Source: Oncomelania hupensis (Eukaryota; Mollusca; Gastropoda; Littorinimorpha; Pomatiopsidae). Taken from it: DNA of 64,000 nucleotides. The position numbers were made by a program, and so were the translations under genes. Numbering within the stretch: position 1 is the stretch's first letter; the number at the start of each line of letters is the position of its first letter. The notes below the pieces were generated by a model. The model had not been told where the DNA came from. It did not search any database and worked only from the letters and a program-made list of their open reading frames with translations. Where the stretch lies: contig CM072511.1 of assembly GCA_036898135.1 (NCBI GenBank), positions 162,189,314 to 162,253,313 of the forward strand, in the 5' to 3' direction. Below, one piece after another: positions 23,826-36,639 of this stretch.

Positions 23826-26800
23826 TAAACAAATCAAACTACTGAGCGGCAGACTCACAGCGATGTTTTTGATGTACTCCTGTTCATAGACTTCAGCCAG
23901 GGACAGCTGGGACTTCTCGTCGTTGACCGTTTTCTGTGTCTTCAGCTGGAAGTTGCCCTGAGTCTTCTTCACCTGGCGTACGTTGTCATCAAACGCTCGG
24001 TCCTTGATGCGCTGCCGGATGATGTCTTCCACCGACCTTGTCAGCTCTTCCGTCACTTCAGGCGCTTGCATAACAAAATGGTCAATGGAAAAATCAATAA
24101 CTGGATGGGGAGAATAATACTAGGTATGGGATACGGGTGGGAACAGTCCCGGGGATGTTTTTAAGATTAATATTATCGTTGGGGGTATTGTTTCCACGCT
24201 ACTATAACATGTTCGGTGCGCTCACCTCCCACAACAGTAGCGTCCGTCTGTAGATGGACCTCAAGCAAGCTGTTCTCCTCTCTGTCCTTGTTAGTCACCT
24301 CCCCTGTCATCTGCCAGGTCTTGGGTTGGAGGCTCTGCTCCTCCAGCGCTTGCATTTGTTGCTTCAGCTACAACACACATCAGTCATCGCACAACAGCAA
24401 ACAACTATGACATGCCTCATTCAACATTATGAAATACGCATCCTGCAACATAGGGTGTGCAACTACATCAACAGTCTACAACACGGTTCCTGTAACAGTG
24501 TTGGAAAAATCATTGTGAATTCTTAGTTACGTCCCTTCCAACTAACTTGGAGCCCACTAACTCCTCAGCAGCCATTACATTCCAAACAATAAAACAGGAA
24601 CTCTTGTATATTATTATACAGTGGAACCTCCGGTATCCGTCTCTCTGGTATACGACTCCCTCCGTTATGTGACCTGAAAACTTCTGACGGATTCACTTCC
24701 AATAATAAATGACCTCTGGTATGCGACAACCTCGTTTATGCGACCAGCGACCGTGTCTTAAGCCCTTTATACGACCGTCTTAGGCAATTTAAAAGAGAAA
24801 TCAGTTAATTTATTGTCTGTACATTTCCTTTTTTCTCTCATGTTAGTGTACGCCTGCTGTTGTGTGCTATTTCCGGTTCGCAAGTAAGGGACATTACTCG
24901 CTTACACTGGCTTGTCAAAATGGCGTCGCGCAAGAGGAAAGTTTTGAGTTTGGCAGAGAGAAAGTTTTTCCCTGTTCAAAATGTCTGAAGACACGACTGT
25001 TTTCTATTTTTGAAGTTGTGAATAAAAGACAAAGCTAAAAATGAAACATGTTTTACAGTTTTCCTTGTCAGAGAATACATGCTGGTGAGTGTGAAAATTA
25101 TGACTACATACCCCTCCGAGCCTGACCCTCTCCCCACCACCCAGCCCCTTGTTTCCGGTATAAGACCACCTCTATTATAAGACCGTTTTTTCTAAGATTT
25201 TGGACGTCGTATACCGGAGGTTCCACTGTACCATACATGCCTGCTGACCCCAATCATCTGCATGTAACCTATTTCCATAGTTTTGACACCGTTATTAAAA
25301 AATGAGTTCACATTATAAATAAATAAATTTTTTAAAAGTATATTTTTAAAAGTATATCTAATGTCGTCTAGCTCACTTACCATTTAAAGAAAAAAAATCA
25401 TCCAAAAATTACCAAAAAACGAACAGACCTTTAAAAAAAAAAAGAAAAAAAAAAGTTAACAAAATGCTCACCCTTTCCAAACGCTTTTCATGTTTTGATT
25501 TGCTTTTGTCATCGCCAGCTTTCTGTTGAGACCTACAAGTTGATAGCAACAGCAGTGATACATACATTTTTAAAAATGCAGCTATACGATAAGACTATTG
25601 AGAGATCATGAAACTTGTCCCAGCCATACATAAGCACAGAGATGGAAATAAAATGTTCCTGATCATAGAAACACATCAAGTCACACACTATTCCTAACAG
25701 AAAATCACAACTGTAATGTTGTAGAAGGTGGATTGATTGATTGATTGATTTATTGTTGCTTTAGGTCCAGCGGACTCTTCCGAGCCAAATCAGGACCGGA
25801 CAACCCCCGATCCGCATAAAAGATCTGCTGAAACAACCCCAGTGGGAAAATTGAATGCCCTCCAACGGCCAGTCACTTTACAATAAAGACATCCCACGCG
25901 GGGGACGGCTGAGGGTTGACCTCAACTACGCGAACACCCCGGTTACAAAAACAAAATAGAATACAAACATCATTATAAATCATCAAAAAAACACATACAT
26001 ATAAAATGCCTATAGTGCTAAATAGTACAATCATAGGAAGCCCTAGTGACCACCCGGCAGAAAGCGTCCAACACTCCCAAGCTGATCCAACAGACCTCAT
26101 ACACAAACAAGGAGTCTTGTCCAGGAAGAGTTTTCAAGAAAAAAGGTAGGTCATTGATCTAGCGAAGAAGAAGATAGTATAGCAGAGTGAAGGACAGAGC
26201 AGGAATAGGAAAGAGTAAATGAGGAAGACAGGACAGTGGGAATTTAAAGCACTAAATTTCCATAAAGTGGGGATACTATTTATACTGAAAACCCCCGGCA
26301 CTCCAACGGGGGTACTGTTGCCGCAGTGAATCTGTCTTGCCTATAAAGGAAAGACAGGTTTTCAACTGTGGCTTTCACTGTTCCCTTTATAGGTTTGAAC
26401 AATCTACAGTGGCAAGATTGCTCATGACCCCAAGGGGTGTAGAAGGTGGATGAAAAGTTGTTAACCATTGAGTCAGCAGTACTACATTTGCAGTGAACAC
26501 AATGTATTACAATCCTTACAGTGGGAGCATTGAAATTGTCCATCTCTGATTTCCTAACACAGTGATCAGGACAATCAATATTTGGCTGCCGCGTGACACT
26601 TGGTTAGTTAGTTAATTAGTCATTGTTTATAGGGTCCAGCGGACTGCAAAGAGCCGAATCAGGACCACAACTTGGTTGAAAGAGGGCTCACCCCTGTTCC
26701 GTATAAAAGATCTGCTGAAACCACCCTAATGGTAACACTGAAGGCACTCCACCAGCCAGTCATTTTACAATAAAGACATTCCCCATTTACAACAACAAAC

Positions 26801-29800
26801 ATCATTATAAAATATTAAACACATACATATACAATGCCTACATTTCTAAATAATAGTACCAAACAAAGCCCTATTGGCCATTTGTCAGAAAGCGTCCAAT
26901 AGCCCCAAAGCTGACCCAAAAGACCCCATACACAAATGAGGAGTTTGGGGAGAGTTTTCAAGGAAAAAAAGTAGGTGAATGATCTATCGAACAAGATAGT
27001 AGATTGATAAAACAGATTAAGAATGAGAAAGAACAAAGGAGAATGACAGAAACACTGGTAATTGAAAGCACTAAATTTGCATACAGTAGGCAGGGCTTCC
27101 GATAACACACATATGTGCGTCCCTGACCCTTTAAAGCCTTACAGGACGCACTAAAACTTCTAACTGGAAGTCCGTGGGACGCACTAACCCATGCCGATCA
27201 AAATCAGACTATAGCCTCGCGAGCAGCCAGTGCCAGCCACATCTTGTCGTCTGCTAGTTCATTTTCGCCTCCGACCTTATCTCCCTTGAAAAGAAGTTAC
27301 GACAGGCCATTGTTTAGCTCTTTCTTCTTCCTTCCTTAGACTGCAAACTTGTATACCCCTCACTCTTTCTCTAGTGGGACCCTCTGACATCACTTAGGGA
27401 CCCCCTAAAATTCTCAAGAGGGGGTCCCTGAGACCCTCTATGTTAGAAAGCTATAAGAAGCCCTCGTAGGGAAACTGTTTATACAGAAAACCCCTCAGCA
27501 TCCTGATGGGGGAATCGCCTGACCCTTGTGTAAGCTAGCTCCGCTCACAGGCAGTATCTATACAATTAGGTTAAGACCAAGACCAGTGTCAGGTGAGGGT
27601 CCATTATGGGCGGCTTTCATCACTGTAAGATTACATCACAGATCAGCTGTTACATTCCACCTCCGTGAGGATCATCATACATTTGGTTTCATGCAAATGC
27701 AGCATTATTTACAAAAGTTATATAAGCCATTTTCAACAGGGAGTTACTGTTCCACCAACCCTGCAGACCCACGCTACTTCAAACAGGATTACAGCAAGCA
27801 TTGAGCACAAAGCGCAGTCATTGAAGGGATGGATAGAATAACAAAGAAGTCCCTTACTCTTTCTCCTCGGTGTCCTCACTGAATCGAACAGTCTTCTTCA
27901 TAGTCAACAACTCCTCACCATCGCCGTCTTCTTCATCGTCATTGAACCCACCACCAGCCCCGTCCGCTTCTTCGTCATCTGAAATGTGTCACTCTCAAGC
28001 TTATAATAATATATTTATTCTAACTTTTACTACTTACATAACCACAGTTAAAAACTAATACTAGACAAAAATGTAACCATACACGATGATACAATCTGTT
28101 GGTAATCACATGATTTAGTTTGGGTTACCCTTTCTACCAAATATTTTATTTACATGTTACAATTATTCATGACATTGTATTGCCCCATTGATTATAAAAT
28201 TAAATTTTAGTGTTAGTTTAGAACAGCTACAATAATCCTAATCCATGTGATTTGCAGTAGCAGTCAAAGTTTTCTTCTTCTTTTTTATTTTCCTTTTGTG
28301 GTTAATGTAACTGATTTGTTACAGTTAGTGTTACTCAATCAGTCAATGTCACAGAACCCACAAGAAACCTTTTCAACTGCTAAAGGCGTATAAGAGACAA
28401 AGCAGAATAGAAGAAGCATCATATACGGTTATGACAGTCAAGATAAAAAAAATTTTCTGAACATTTTGGAGTACTCACCGTCCTGCTTCTCTGGCATCTC
28501 TCCATCTGCTGGCGGATCAAAGTAGTCTGAATACTTGAAATTCTGGATAACAAAATGATATACATTTTATCTCTCCTAGTTTGAAGTAAACATCACTGCA
28601 AAGTACCCACATAAACTGACTTTGGACAGCTCCAGTGACTTGGAGCGAGGCTGACCAAATTTGCCTAGTATGTGTGTCTCGTTGATGTACATATATATCT
28701 ATCTCTTTTTGCCATGTTTATCCCTCAAACGCACAATTTTTAAGCGTATTTTTGAAAATTCAACCACCTAATATATAAAAGATAATATAGAAAAACTAAA
28801 CATTTTTATAAAGATTATGGCATGTTCTTTCAACAACTAAAAAATATAAAATACATTTATTCACCATTTGTAAGAAAATAACACTCAAGTGCCCACAATG
28901 AATGCAAAAATTCACAAAGATGTTTATATCCAGAATATATAGTACATCCACCACAGAACAGTTTTGCACTAATGATAACAAATACATTAATGTACCAAAA
29001 TGTATATAAACGATTGTTGTAGATCAGTATGCATACAACTGCCATATTAGAATTGGCTGCCATTTTGGAATTGGGGTAAAACATGTGCGTCACATGTACC
29101 CATGAAAATTATTCTCACAGCAAAAATACTCAGTTTTACAGTTAAAGGGAAGTAACAAACGAAACCAATTAGGAATTATGAGTCTTGCTCCCAAATGTAC
29201 TCTCCCTTTAGTAGTTGGATTGCTTATAACAGACACTACCGATCTTCTTAAGAGGTGCTGTGCTGGCAACCATAAAATAGAATAGCACATCCTATGATGC
29301 GCATCGCTGGCTATGAGTGAAAGGTCTCCATGTGACCACGTTTTCTTCATAATAACAATACAGGATGCTAACATGCACTTTTTTTTTCCTTCAATCAAAC
29401 TCAAAGCACAACGCTCTCGGAATAGAAATCAAATTTTAGTTTTGAAATTTTAAACTGCTTCCAATACCACTATTGAAGGAAGGGAGTATAATCAGAGTAC
29501 CCAAATAGAATCCTTGGTGTCCTGAAAAGTTTGGTACTGAAGTCATGCAAGTTTCGCCCCACTCAGGGTTAGAACATGCGACATTGGGCACGGGAAATCA
29601 GCACTCTATCAACTATGCTACCTGGCCAACACTGGGGGTGATCAAAGAAAGTAAGCCACTTCTAAGATTTGCAAAGTCAAATGGATGGATGGATAGACAA
29701 ATGGACAGACAAAAAGATTTATTTTAAATACGGTTTATGGACTTTTTAATTTGGTTGAATAAAGTTCTATAAAATGAAATCTGGTGCCTCACCTTGGTCG

Positions 29801-32800
29801 TTTCATCATCGTCTGAATTTAAGTAGTCCATGTCTTCTTCATCATCATCGCTGTCCTCTTCCTCTTTCTTCCCCTTATTCTTCTTCTCTTCCTTTTTGTC
29901 CTCTTGGTCCAGGTAGGCTTCCATGTCAGACAGTTTGAAGAAACGATCGTCTACCTGACTGGCGTTGGAGGGTTTCTTTCTTTCCACCTTTTGTTTCTTG
30001 TTCACGTGCACATCTTCCTCCGTATCATCCTCATCGTTATCATCATCATCGCCTTCATCCTCATCCATGTTGAACAGCGTGTCATCACCTCCTCCAAACA
30101 AGTCGTCATCGCTTTCATCCTTTGCCAGGATTCTTTTCTTGATCTTCTCCAACTCTGCGTCACTGTTTGAGTCACTGTCATCATCACCGCTGCTTCCCAC
30201 TTCCATTTCATTGTCCCTGTCATCGTCATCACTAAGTGCTGGTTTCTTTGCCCCATTTTTAGTCCTGTCTTTCTTTCCTGTCTCAGCCTTTTCTTTCTTT
30301 ACTTTTGTCTCGCCAGCTTTTTGGCCGTCGTGGCGAACGGACGGTGCTGCTACGAAAGAGAACAGTTTGGTTTCAATGTCATCGGTGGAAAACTTTTCAG
30401 CCACGGCCCGTGCCGCAGCTCCTGTCTGGAGATCCAATTGCTGCCAAACCTGCTCCGTGTCAAAGTCCGACACCTGCAGCTCTGTGATGTATGGCGAACG
30501 GTAGTCTTTGTCAAAGGTGTGCGACAGGTCATGGTAAGACTTGGTAAACTTCAGCACTGAATCTGCTGCCGAGTTAGTTGTGTTTTGTGAAATTTCCCTG
30601 CACAAAAAAAAAAAGGACAAAGAGATAAATTTAATAAAGGAAGCAAATATCAGAGAATTATTATTGTATTGGGATGAAATGGATACAATTCTAATCATAA
30701 CACTCTGCTAGGATGACATCCTATTTCAGGGGCTTGTAATGTGGATATTTGCCATGGCTAGGGTGGGTCAGTACTGGACTAACTTTATTCACTGGATGGA
30801 GGGAAGAGGGAAAAGTGGGTTTACTTTACTCACAGGCTTGGAAGCCTTCTTTTTTGTTTTTGTAACTTTGCACTCTCTCTCTACCAAGGTGTTCTTCCTG
30901 ACATTTCTGTTTCAGTCACTGTCCCCTACCAAACACCTTTCCTACCAATGTCAATATCTTTCAGTGCCAATTTATTCCATAAATGCAGTCACCAATGCAA
31001 GTCCAAGCACACCACCAATATTTATTGCAGAGACAGTCTCCCTACAGCAAAATCCTGCTCGCTCGCTACGACCAATAAAAAAAATGTATACAATTATTCC
31101 CAGCTGCGTGCAGTTGGACCAATGAAAGCGCATGGTATTCCGTCGGGAGCCTATCTCCACAAATAAATATGGGTGGTGGACCAGAATTTGTGACTGCGTT
31201 TCGGGAATAAATTTTGCAGTGAATTTGCAGCTGCCATCGTTTGAAGCGATATGAATATGATGCTATGTAATGTGTGTATGTGCTTCATCGGCACACTCCC
31301 TTTAAGCTTGAAGTGGATACAAAAAATTTGAAAGGCGTTTGTTTGGGGTCTGGGGTTGAAAAGAGTTCTCTGGAAATAAGAGAGTATAGTAAGCAAGGCC
31401 TTGAAACAATACCAAATCTTTCCAACCACTTAATCGTCTAGGTCGAATTTCAACTCCAACCCATCGGAGTGATGCAAACAGCACGAAAAGTCACCTGTTA
31501 TTCATGCACTAAATGGGACGCTTTGAGAAAATAGCAGTGCTTTCCCATGAAATCCTCACTACCGCCTCTCACAACCAAGACATTGAAGATATGTGGTCAC
31601 AAGATGGCCTCCTCAGCAGAGTGCAAGGATTCACACCACAGGTGTGACGTGTGACGGCATCTTACTTTGGCATTACACCCATAATGTCGCAAATGACACA
31701 GTTAATACTTTTATTAACAAGTTTGCTGGTGTTTCAATATGTTTGATTTTAAGGATGATTTGTTTAGCGAATTTCACAAGGAGTGCATGTGGTATATTTT
31801 CATACAATAAGGTATTTCTTGTGTTATTTGTGACGTGTGACTGCAAAATCTGTCGAGTCACTCCCACAGTTGTCACAAATGACAGTAGAACTCCATTTCT
31901 GGCTTCAGTATCATTGTGCTGATTTTCTTCACATATGTTGTCATACTTTTTATAAGTTATGAATAAATAATAGTATCACTTCAAATGCGTGTCTTGTTTT
32001 GTTGGAATAGAATCGACTCCTACATAGTGAATGTCATTTGTGACTGTGACGACAAACAAAACCATTTTTCTTATTAAACTAGTTTAAAACTTTGATTTTT
32101 TTCTCCATCCCTGTCAACAGAATCACTAACATAGATTGTTCATACTATCATATTCTGTATGGTCCCAGCTGGATTATCACAACTCTACACAGTTTGGTGT
32201 CACATGTCACAAATGACATTCTGCAAGCAGTCTCATTCAAAACTTAATTACTCAAGAACTAAGCAATCGAGCGCAAATTCATCTACCACACTGTGTACTG
32301 TAATGCTTTTCCAGTATAAAAATGATCATCTTGCACATTTATCATTTTTAATTTTGAGGTCTGTAACTGTCACCTTTTGATCTCTATTCACATATCAAAT
32401 CGATAAACAATTCTCATCAGGTCTTGCAAAGACCATCCTGCAAGACACAGTGCAAGGAGGTAGAAGAAGAGGGAGACCGGAATAGAGGTGGGAGGACAAC
32501 ACTGAGAATGGACTGGTTTGACAATGAGCGAAACAATCAGGGTTGCTGAGAACAGGGAAAGATGGAGTATGCTGATTAAACCATCATCTGTGACTATGAC
32601 CTCCGATTTACGGGATAGGATAGGAATAATTAATATTGGTGATGTTACACTATAAGAAATACTAAAACACAACTCAAAACGGTTAACTTCATGCACTGCA
32701 CTACATTACGGCACAAGCAGTTAACACACTAAATAGTCTTGAGTCTAAACTACTACTACTAGCACATTCTCATGCTCAGTGTGGCATGGTTCATAACAAC

Positions 32801-33860
32801 GATTTAATCTACTAATCTTGGCAGTTACAATGACATTTGTGCTTCCATCAGGCCTTTAGATCTATATATCACACACCCAGACGGCGACAAAGAGCTTGTA
32901 ATTTGTATGCTTGCAGTTGCAGACTCTTAACTTGTAGGCTCTAAACTCGTCCCATGTGTAAGGTAACACGGCCAACAAAAAATAGTGGACGATGCTCGTA
33001 TAGTCGACTGACGGATAAAAATCCGGATTTGAACTCCAAGAAATGTTTGGAAGTTCGTATGGATCTATTCTAAGCAATCAACGTAGCAAAGTTTTTCGGA
33101 ATACCCTTATTAGGCTTAGGCATCAAATTCGATGCGTACTAGTCATTGTTACATTTGGCTTCCATGTTGATCCTAACGAGTCCTAATTCCTAGGCCTAAG
33201 TCAAGGGCAATAACTATTATGTACTGTTTAGGCCGACGAAGACCATAGATAGGATAGGCTAACAGCCTTTGGGCTTTGGCCCTCATATTAGTTCGTGATG
33301 AGGGTTTTAAGACCCGGACACTTGGCATCAGTGCCTTCCAATTTAGAACCTTTTCTTCGCTCAGTGTCAAGTATGTTTATTCTCGAATGTTGTCCTCACA
33401 ACTCACCTTAAACCTATTCAGTAGTATGCTATTCGGGAGTTTTTTGTGATACCTTCCACAAACTCTTGCCCATCATCTCCTCTACCCACCCCACCGATAA
33501 TTAATTCCCTCAGCCTTAATTCCTGACAGTGGTCCACTTCATCTATCCTCCAAATAGTTCTTCCCCCGATTTAACAGCTACCAATCAGTGCAGCAAACTT
33601 TTTCAACAAAGTGAAGTTGGTTGCCCACACCAAAGATAAGTGTTCTGGGTCTGCTCTTCCCCACGTGTTCCATGACACGTAAAATTCAAGTACACTCATA
33701 AACGTAACGCTTTTCTAGTAAATTTCAATTAAATAAATTTTGAAATAAGAATGACATGCGATCCAAACTGTCTTTACCATAATTTATCCGATGCATCTCT
33801 TGTAAGGACGCAAAATTCTTCAGCAGTTCTCGATAACAGTACTTCGACGAGTTCTGCCAT
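20215..33860 (-). CDS. MPHOSPH10: U3 small nucleolar ribonucleoprotein MPP10, complete, 10 exons
   Basis: Mpp10 is a U3 snoRNP protein of the small-subunit processome, acting with Imp3 and Imp4 in nucleolar cleavage of 18S rRNA precursor. Exons (minus): 33860-33778, 30597-29793, 28542-28479, 27978-27858, 25532-25472, 24367-24226, 24064-23859, 23501-23394, 21007-20675, 20364-20215. All junctions follow GT-AG and phases agree, giving 690 residues; from memory the human protein is close to this (~681). Family marks: DFDTEQVWQQLDLQ near the N-terminus, long Asp/Glu-rich tracts with Lys/Arg patches in exon 2 (nucleolar style), PKTWQMTGEV in exon 6, SLAEVYEQEYIKNIA in exon 7, SNLPAIRMEEATP in exon 9, a very basic C-terminus. 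The Met at 33860 is the first ATG in a clean exon with a consensus donor. Introns hold SINEs, a Tigger relic and two family R copies. A partial duplicate lies at 43610-48598. Confidence 0.95.
21275..21840 (-). mobile_element. tRNA-derived SINE S2 with 17-bp flanking repeats
   Basis: Bounded by 17-bp direct repeats cccttttaagagtttga (21258-21274, 21841-21857). On the minus strand the head (21828 downwards) has A-box tggtctaatggtag and B-box ggttcgagccc. Further on is the shared SINE tail motif ggaaaagcgctatataag near 21410-21430. The last ~115 bases (21275-21390) may be tail or an older insertion. Lies in MPHOSPH10 intron 8. Confidence 0.75.
21955..22104 (+). mobile_element. SINE family S1 fragment with (ATT)n tail
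   Basis: Matches 2320-2470 and, inverted, 29350-29520 over gggtactccgg...aatggtattgg...gcagtcaatctaa, with the same 3' end tagcatcctgc followed by attattatt. Confidence 0.65.
23620..23819 (+). mobile_element. SINE 3' end with 31-base poly(A)
   Basis: Ends tgggctggaaaagcgctatatac, sharing the ggaaaagcgctatata motif with SINE S2, then A31 at 23789-23819. It stops ~40 bases before MPHOSPH10 exon 7 (minus), so a poly(T) run lies just after that exon's donor in the transcript. Confidence 0.65.
24619..25228 (+). mobile_element. Tigger/pogo-type remnant, 610 bp, internal deletion
   Basis: Same ends and body as 8408-9191, TA at 24617-24618 and 25229-25230. Retains MASRKRKVLSLAER, then jumps straight to the 3' non-coding part: most of the transposase is gone, at a different breakpoint from the first copy. 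It keeps ~60 bases before the ATG that the first copy lacks. Confidence 0.9.
25734..26437 (-). mobile_element. Retroposon family R, copy 4 (longest, 704 bp)
   Basis: 14-bp direct repeats tgtagaaggtggat flank it at 25720-25733 and 26438-26451. Reads on the minus strand with an (aatc)n-type tail at its low-coordinate end. It extends ~150 bases further 5' than copy 6, so it is the best template for the family. In MPHOSPH10 intron 4. Confidence 0.85.
26599..27515 (-). mobile_element. Retroposon family R, copy 5, diverged and interrupted
   Basis: Same order of blocks as copy 4 but clearly older. Split between 27090 and 27466 by a 375-bp inverted-repeat element. Its 5' block (tttatacagaaaacccctcagc) resumes at ~27479. 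The tail is ttag-type near 26599. Confidence 0.75.
27091..27465. mobile_element. 375-bp MITE nested in family R copy 5
   Basis: Starts cagggcttccgata and ends, inverted, gagggcttcttatag. gtagg is repeated at 27086-27090 and 27466-27470. The family R sequence is continuous if it is removed. The CAGGG start suggests a hAT-type MITE, but the repeated target looks 5 bp rather than 8. Confidence 0.65.
29350..29625 (-). mobile_element. SINE family S1, most complete copy
   Basis: Minus strand: tRNA-like head ggtagcatagttgatagagt and tgttctaaccc, body with aggacaccaagg, 3' end gttagcatcctgtattgtta. Lies in MPHOSPH10 intron 2, next to an atgg/ggac simple repeat at ~29680-29715. Confidence 0.7.
32390..32628 (+). 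mobile_element. RTE-like LINE 3' fragment with (GGATA) tail
   Basis: Plus-strand copy of the LINE 3' end also seen, inverted, at 34351, 35580, 39897 and 52311. Contains aagaagagggagaccgg (RRGRP-type codons) and ends gggataggatagga. Lies in the part of intron 1 that differs between the two MPHOSPH10 copies. Confidence 0.7.
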
Positions 33861-34350
33861 CTTGCCTAAGAAAGATAATTCTGCCACATAAAACTATTCC
33901 GGAAAGTCTTTTTACAGGAAACATCGTTAATAAAGCTGTAAGTGCTTGCGAAATAGACCTACGTTGACTGTTAATCCCTTCTTTTATAGAAGGGCCATAA
34001 TCACGACTTTTAAATAAAGTTTCTGAAACTGGAAATAATAAATTAAAAAGAAACTAATTCCTTCGTCGTATCAAAATCAAAACTGACATGTATGTATTTA
34101 GTTATTGCTGATGTTACATTTCTGGGTTCAGTCACCTGCTTTTTGTCAGTGATAGTCTGTCCGTGTTTATTCAGGGATTAAATCACAATTTTGAAGTTTT
34201 TCCTTTAATTCTTTGTATTATTTTCCAGACTGCTTTGGAAGAGGTTTTGGTATGAAGTTTGGAACAGAAGGTTTTCCAGGATTGGCACCTTTTTTGTTTA
34301 AAGAGATACCTAGTTTTGGCTCGCTTTGGCTGGTGATTACATTTATTTTC

Positions 34351-34690
34351 CTATCCTGTCCTATCCAGTCCCGTAACCCGAAGGTCGTAGGCGCACCACA
34401 GATGATCTTTTAACCAGCATACTCCATCTTTCTCTGTCCTCAGCAGCCCTGATGGCTTCGCTCAGGGTCAAACCAGTCCATTCTCGAATGTTGTCCTCCC
34501 AACTCTTTTTCGGTCTCCCTCTTCTTCTACCTCCTTGCACTGTGCCTTGCAGAATAGTCTTTGCAAGGCCTGATGATCTGGTGACGTGGCCATACCATCG
34601 GAGTTTCCTTTCTTCACCACTGTTAGCAGGTCATCGTGTTGTCCAATGGCTTTATTTTCAGTGGTGGGATTTTGAACGAAATGTCGTTGG
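34351..34690 (-). mobile_element. RTE-like LINE 3' fragment
   Basis: tcctatcctgtcctatccag tail at the low-coordinate end, then the reverse complement of the LINE's C-terminal coding end. Too broken to read as protein throughout. Confidence 0.75.
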
Positions 34691-34918
34691 GCTTGTTTTC
34701 TTTGGTGATGAACAGTCTTGCATTCTTCATCAAACCAAGGGGTCTTCGGAGAACTGCTTTTAATAGATATTTTGGGAATATTTTCGGAAGCACATGCATC
34801 TATTAGGATATTAGAAAACTCCAGCTGGATATTCTGACTTTAAAATGTCAGAGGTAATTCTACAAGATGCGGAGTGTCTAAATTTGCCCGAATCTCTTTT
34901 TTTAATTTTTTTTTTATT

Positions 34919-35520
34919 TCAGCGCTGCTGGGGCTCCTTAGGTTGGTCTTCTAGAAACTTTAGAAAAATAGGAAAATGGTCACTCCCACGGAGATCCGAA
35001 TGAGGTTTCCAATCCAGATCCAAAAAAAGAGAAGCGTCACAGATGGCCAGGTCTAAATTAGAAAATGTTTCTAAAGGGCTACAATATGTAGGAGCAGGCC
35101 TATCTGAATTCAAAATACATAGGTTGAAGTCATCGACAACATTCTCCATAATTTTGCCTTGGGGATTCTGATAATCACTTCCCCATCGCCAACGATCAGA
35201 AATGGAGTTGGATCGAGTTGGTCCATCAAGTGTAATAAATCACGCTTAGCATGTGGGTTTTGAAGGAAGTAAATATAAGGAGCAGACTGATATAGTTTTT
35301 TGAAAGATATTCGAGCAGCAACCGCCTGTAGGGGTGTGTTCAATGTAAGTGGGCTATATAAAATGTCTGACCGAACACATAAAGCGTTCCTACGAATAAC
35401 ATTGGATTGCAAGCAAGAGTATCTAGAAAACTTAGGTATTTTATCAGGACTCAAAAGAGTTTCCTGTAGACAAATGAAGCTTGGTCGGTTTTTAATTAAG
35501 AAGCAGGAGCAACTGTTCGT
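34919..35520 (-). pseudogene. LINE endonuclease fragment (I/Jockey-like), frameshifted
   Basis: Two overlapping frames on the minus strand: one has LSPDKIPKFSRYSCLQ, then PHAKRDLLHLMDQLDPTPF and LIVGD; the other has NLDLAICDASLFLDLDW and LRGSDHFPI. These are the catalytic GD and SDH motifs of an AP-type LINE endonuclease. A frame break after LIVGD makes it inactive. A different LINE family from the RTE-like one on either side. Confidence 0.7.
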
Positions 35521-35579
35521 AATTGGCTCTAAAACCTCTGTTCCATTGTATTATAAAAGACATGATAGGAAGAAATAAA

Positions 35580-36150
35580 AATCCTATCCTATCCTATCCT
35601 GTCCCGTAACCCTGAGGTCGTAGGAGCACCACAGATGATCGTTTAACAGGAATACTCCATCTTTCTCTGTCCTCAGCAGCCCTGATGGCTTCGCTCAGTG
35701 CCAAACCAGTCCATTCTCGAATGTTGTCCTCCCACCTCTTTTTCGGTCTCCCTCTTCTAATAGTCTTTACAAGGCCTGATGATCTGATGACGTGGCCATA
35801 CCATCGGAGTTTCCGTTTCTTCACCACTGTGAGCAGGTCATCGTGTTGTCCAATGGCTTGTGTGATGGTCTGTCGGACTTCGTCGTTGGTGATGTGTTGG
35901 GTATAGGAAATGCCCAGAAGTCTTCTGTAGCACCTCATCTCCATGCTTTGTATTCTTCGTTGGAGATCTGCTGTGAGGGTCCATGCTTCGCAAGCATATA
36001 GGAAGATGGGAAGGAAGAGAGAAATAAAAATAATATGTTTTATTTCAATTATTTTTACATTCCTTAGTTTCTCTTTAATTTTAACCACTGTATTATTTAC
36101 CTGGAGATGGAGACGATGACCCCAGTTGAGGTGTCTCCTCCATGTCAACT
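35580..36150 (-). pseudogene. RTE-like LINE, C-terminal part of the reverse transcriptase ORF
   Basis: Open from 36148 to 35594. Carries the usual C-terminal block after the polymerase domain: FLYACEAWTLTADLQRRI, MEMRCYRRLLGISYTQHI, RGRPKKRWEDNIREW, RPQGYGTG and stop. 5'-truncated, polymerase core absent. The 3' tail is (tatcc)n at 35580-35600. Confidence 0.88.
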
Positions 36151-36335
36151 TATTCTACTTCCATAGAGGCGAAACGGTTCTGGGTATGTCATTTCAGCGC
36201 CAACATTTCAGCGCCAACACTACAGCGCCAACATTTCAGCGCCGTACATTTCAGCGCCGTACATTTCAGCGCCGTACATTTCAGCGCCGTACATTTCAGC
36301 GCCGTTCATTTCAGCGCCGTACATTTCAGCGCCGT

Positions 36336-36612
<277 letters not shown>

Positions 36613-36639
36613 TACAAAAACGATGAAAATTTCGCAAAA

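Noticed and set aside
29965..30504. 179-codon Ser-rich plus-strand ORF (and its copy at 43737)
   Set aside because: It is the reverse complement of the acidic exon 2 of MPHOSPH10.
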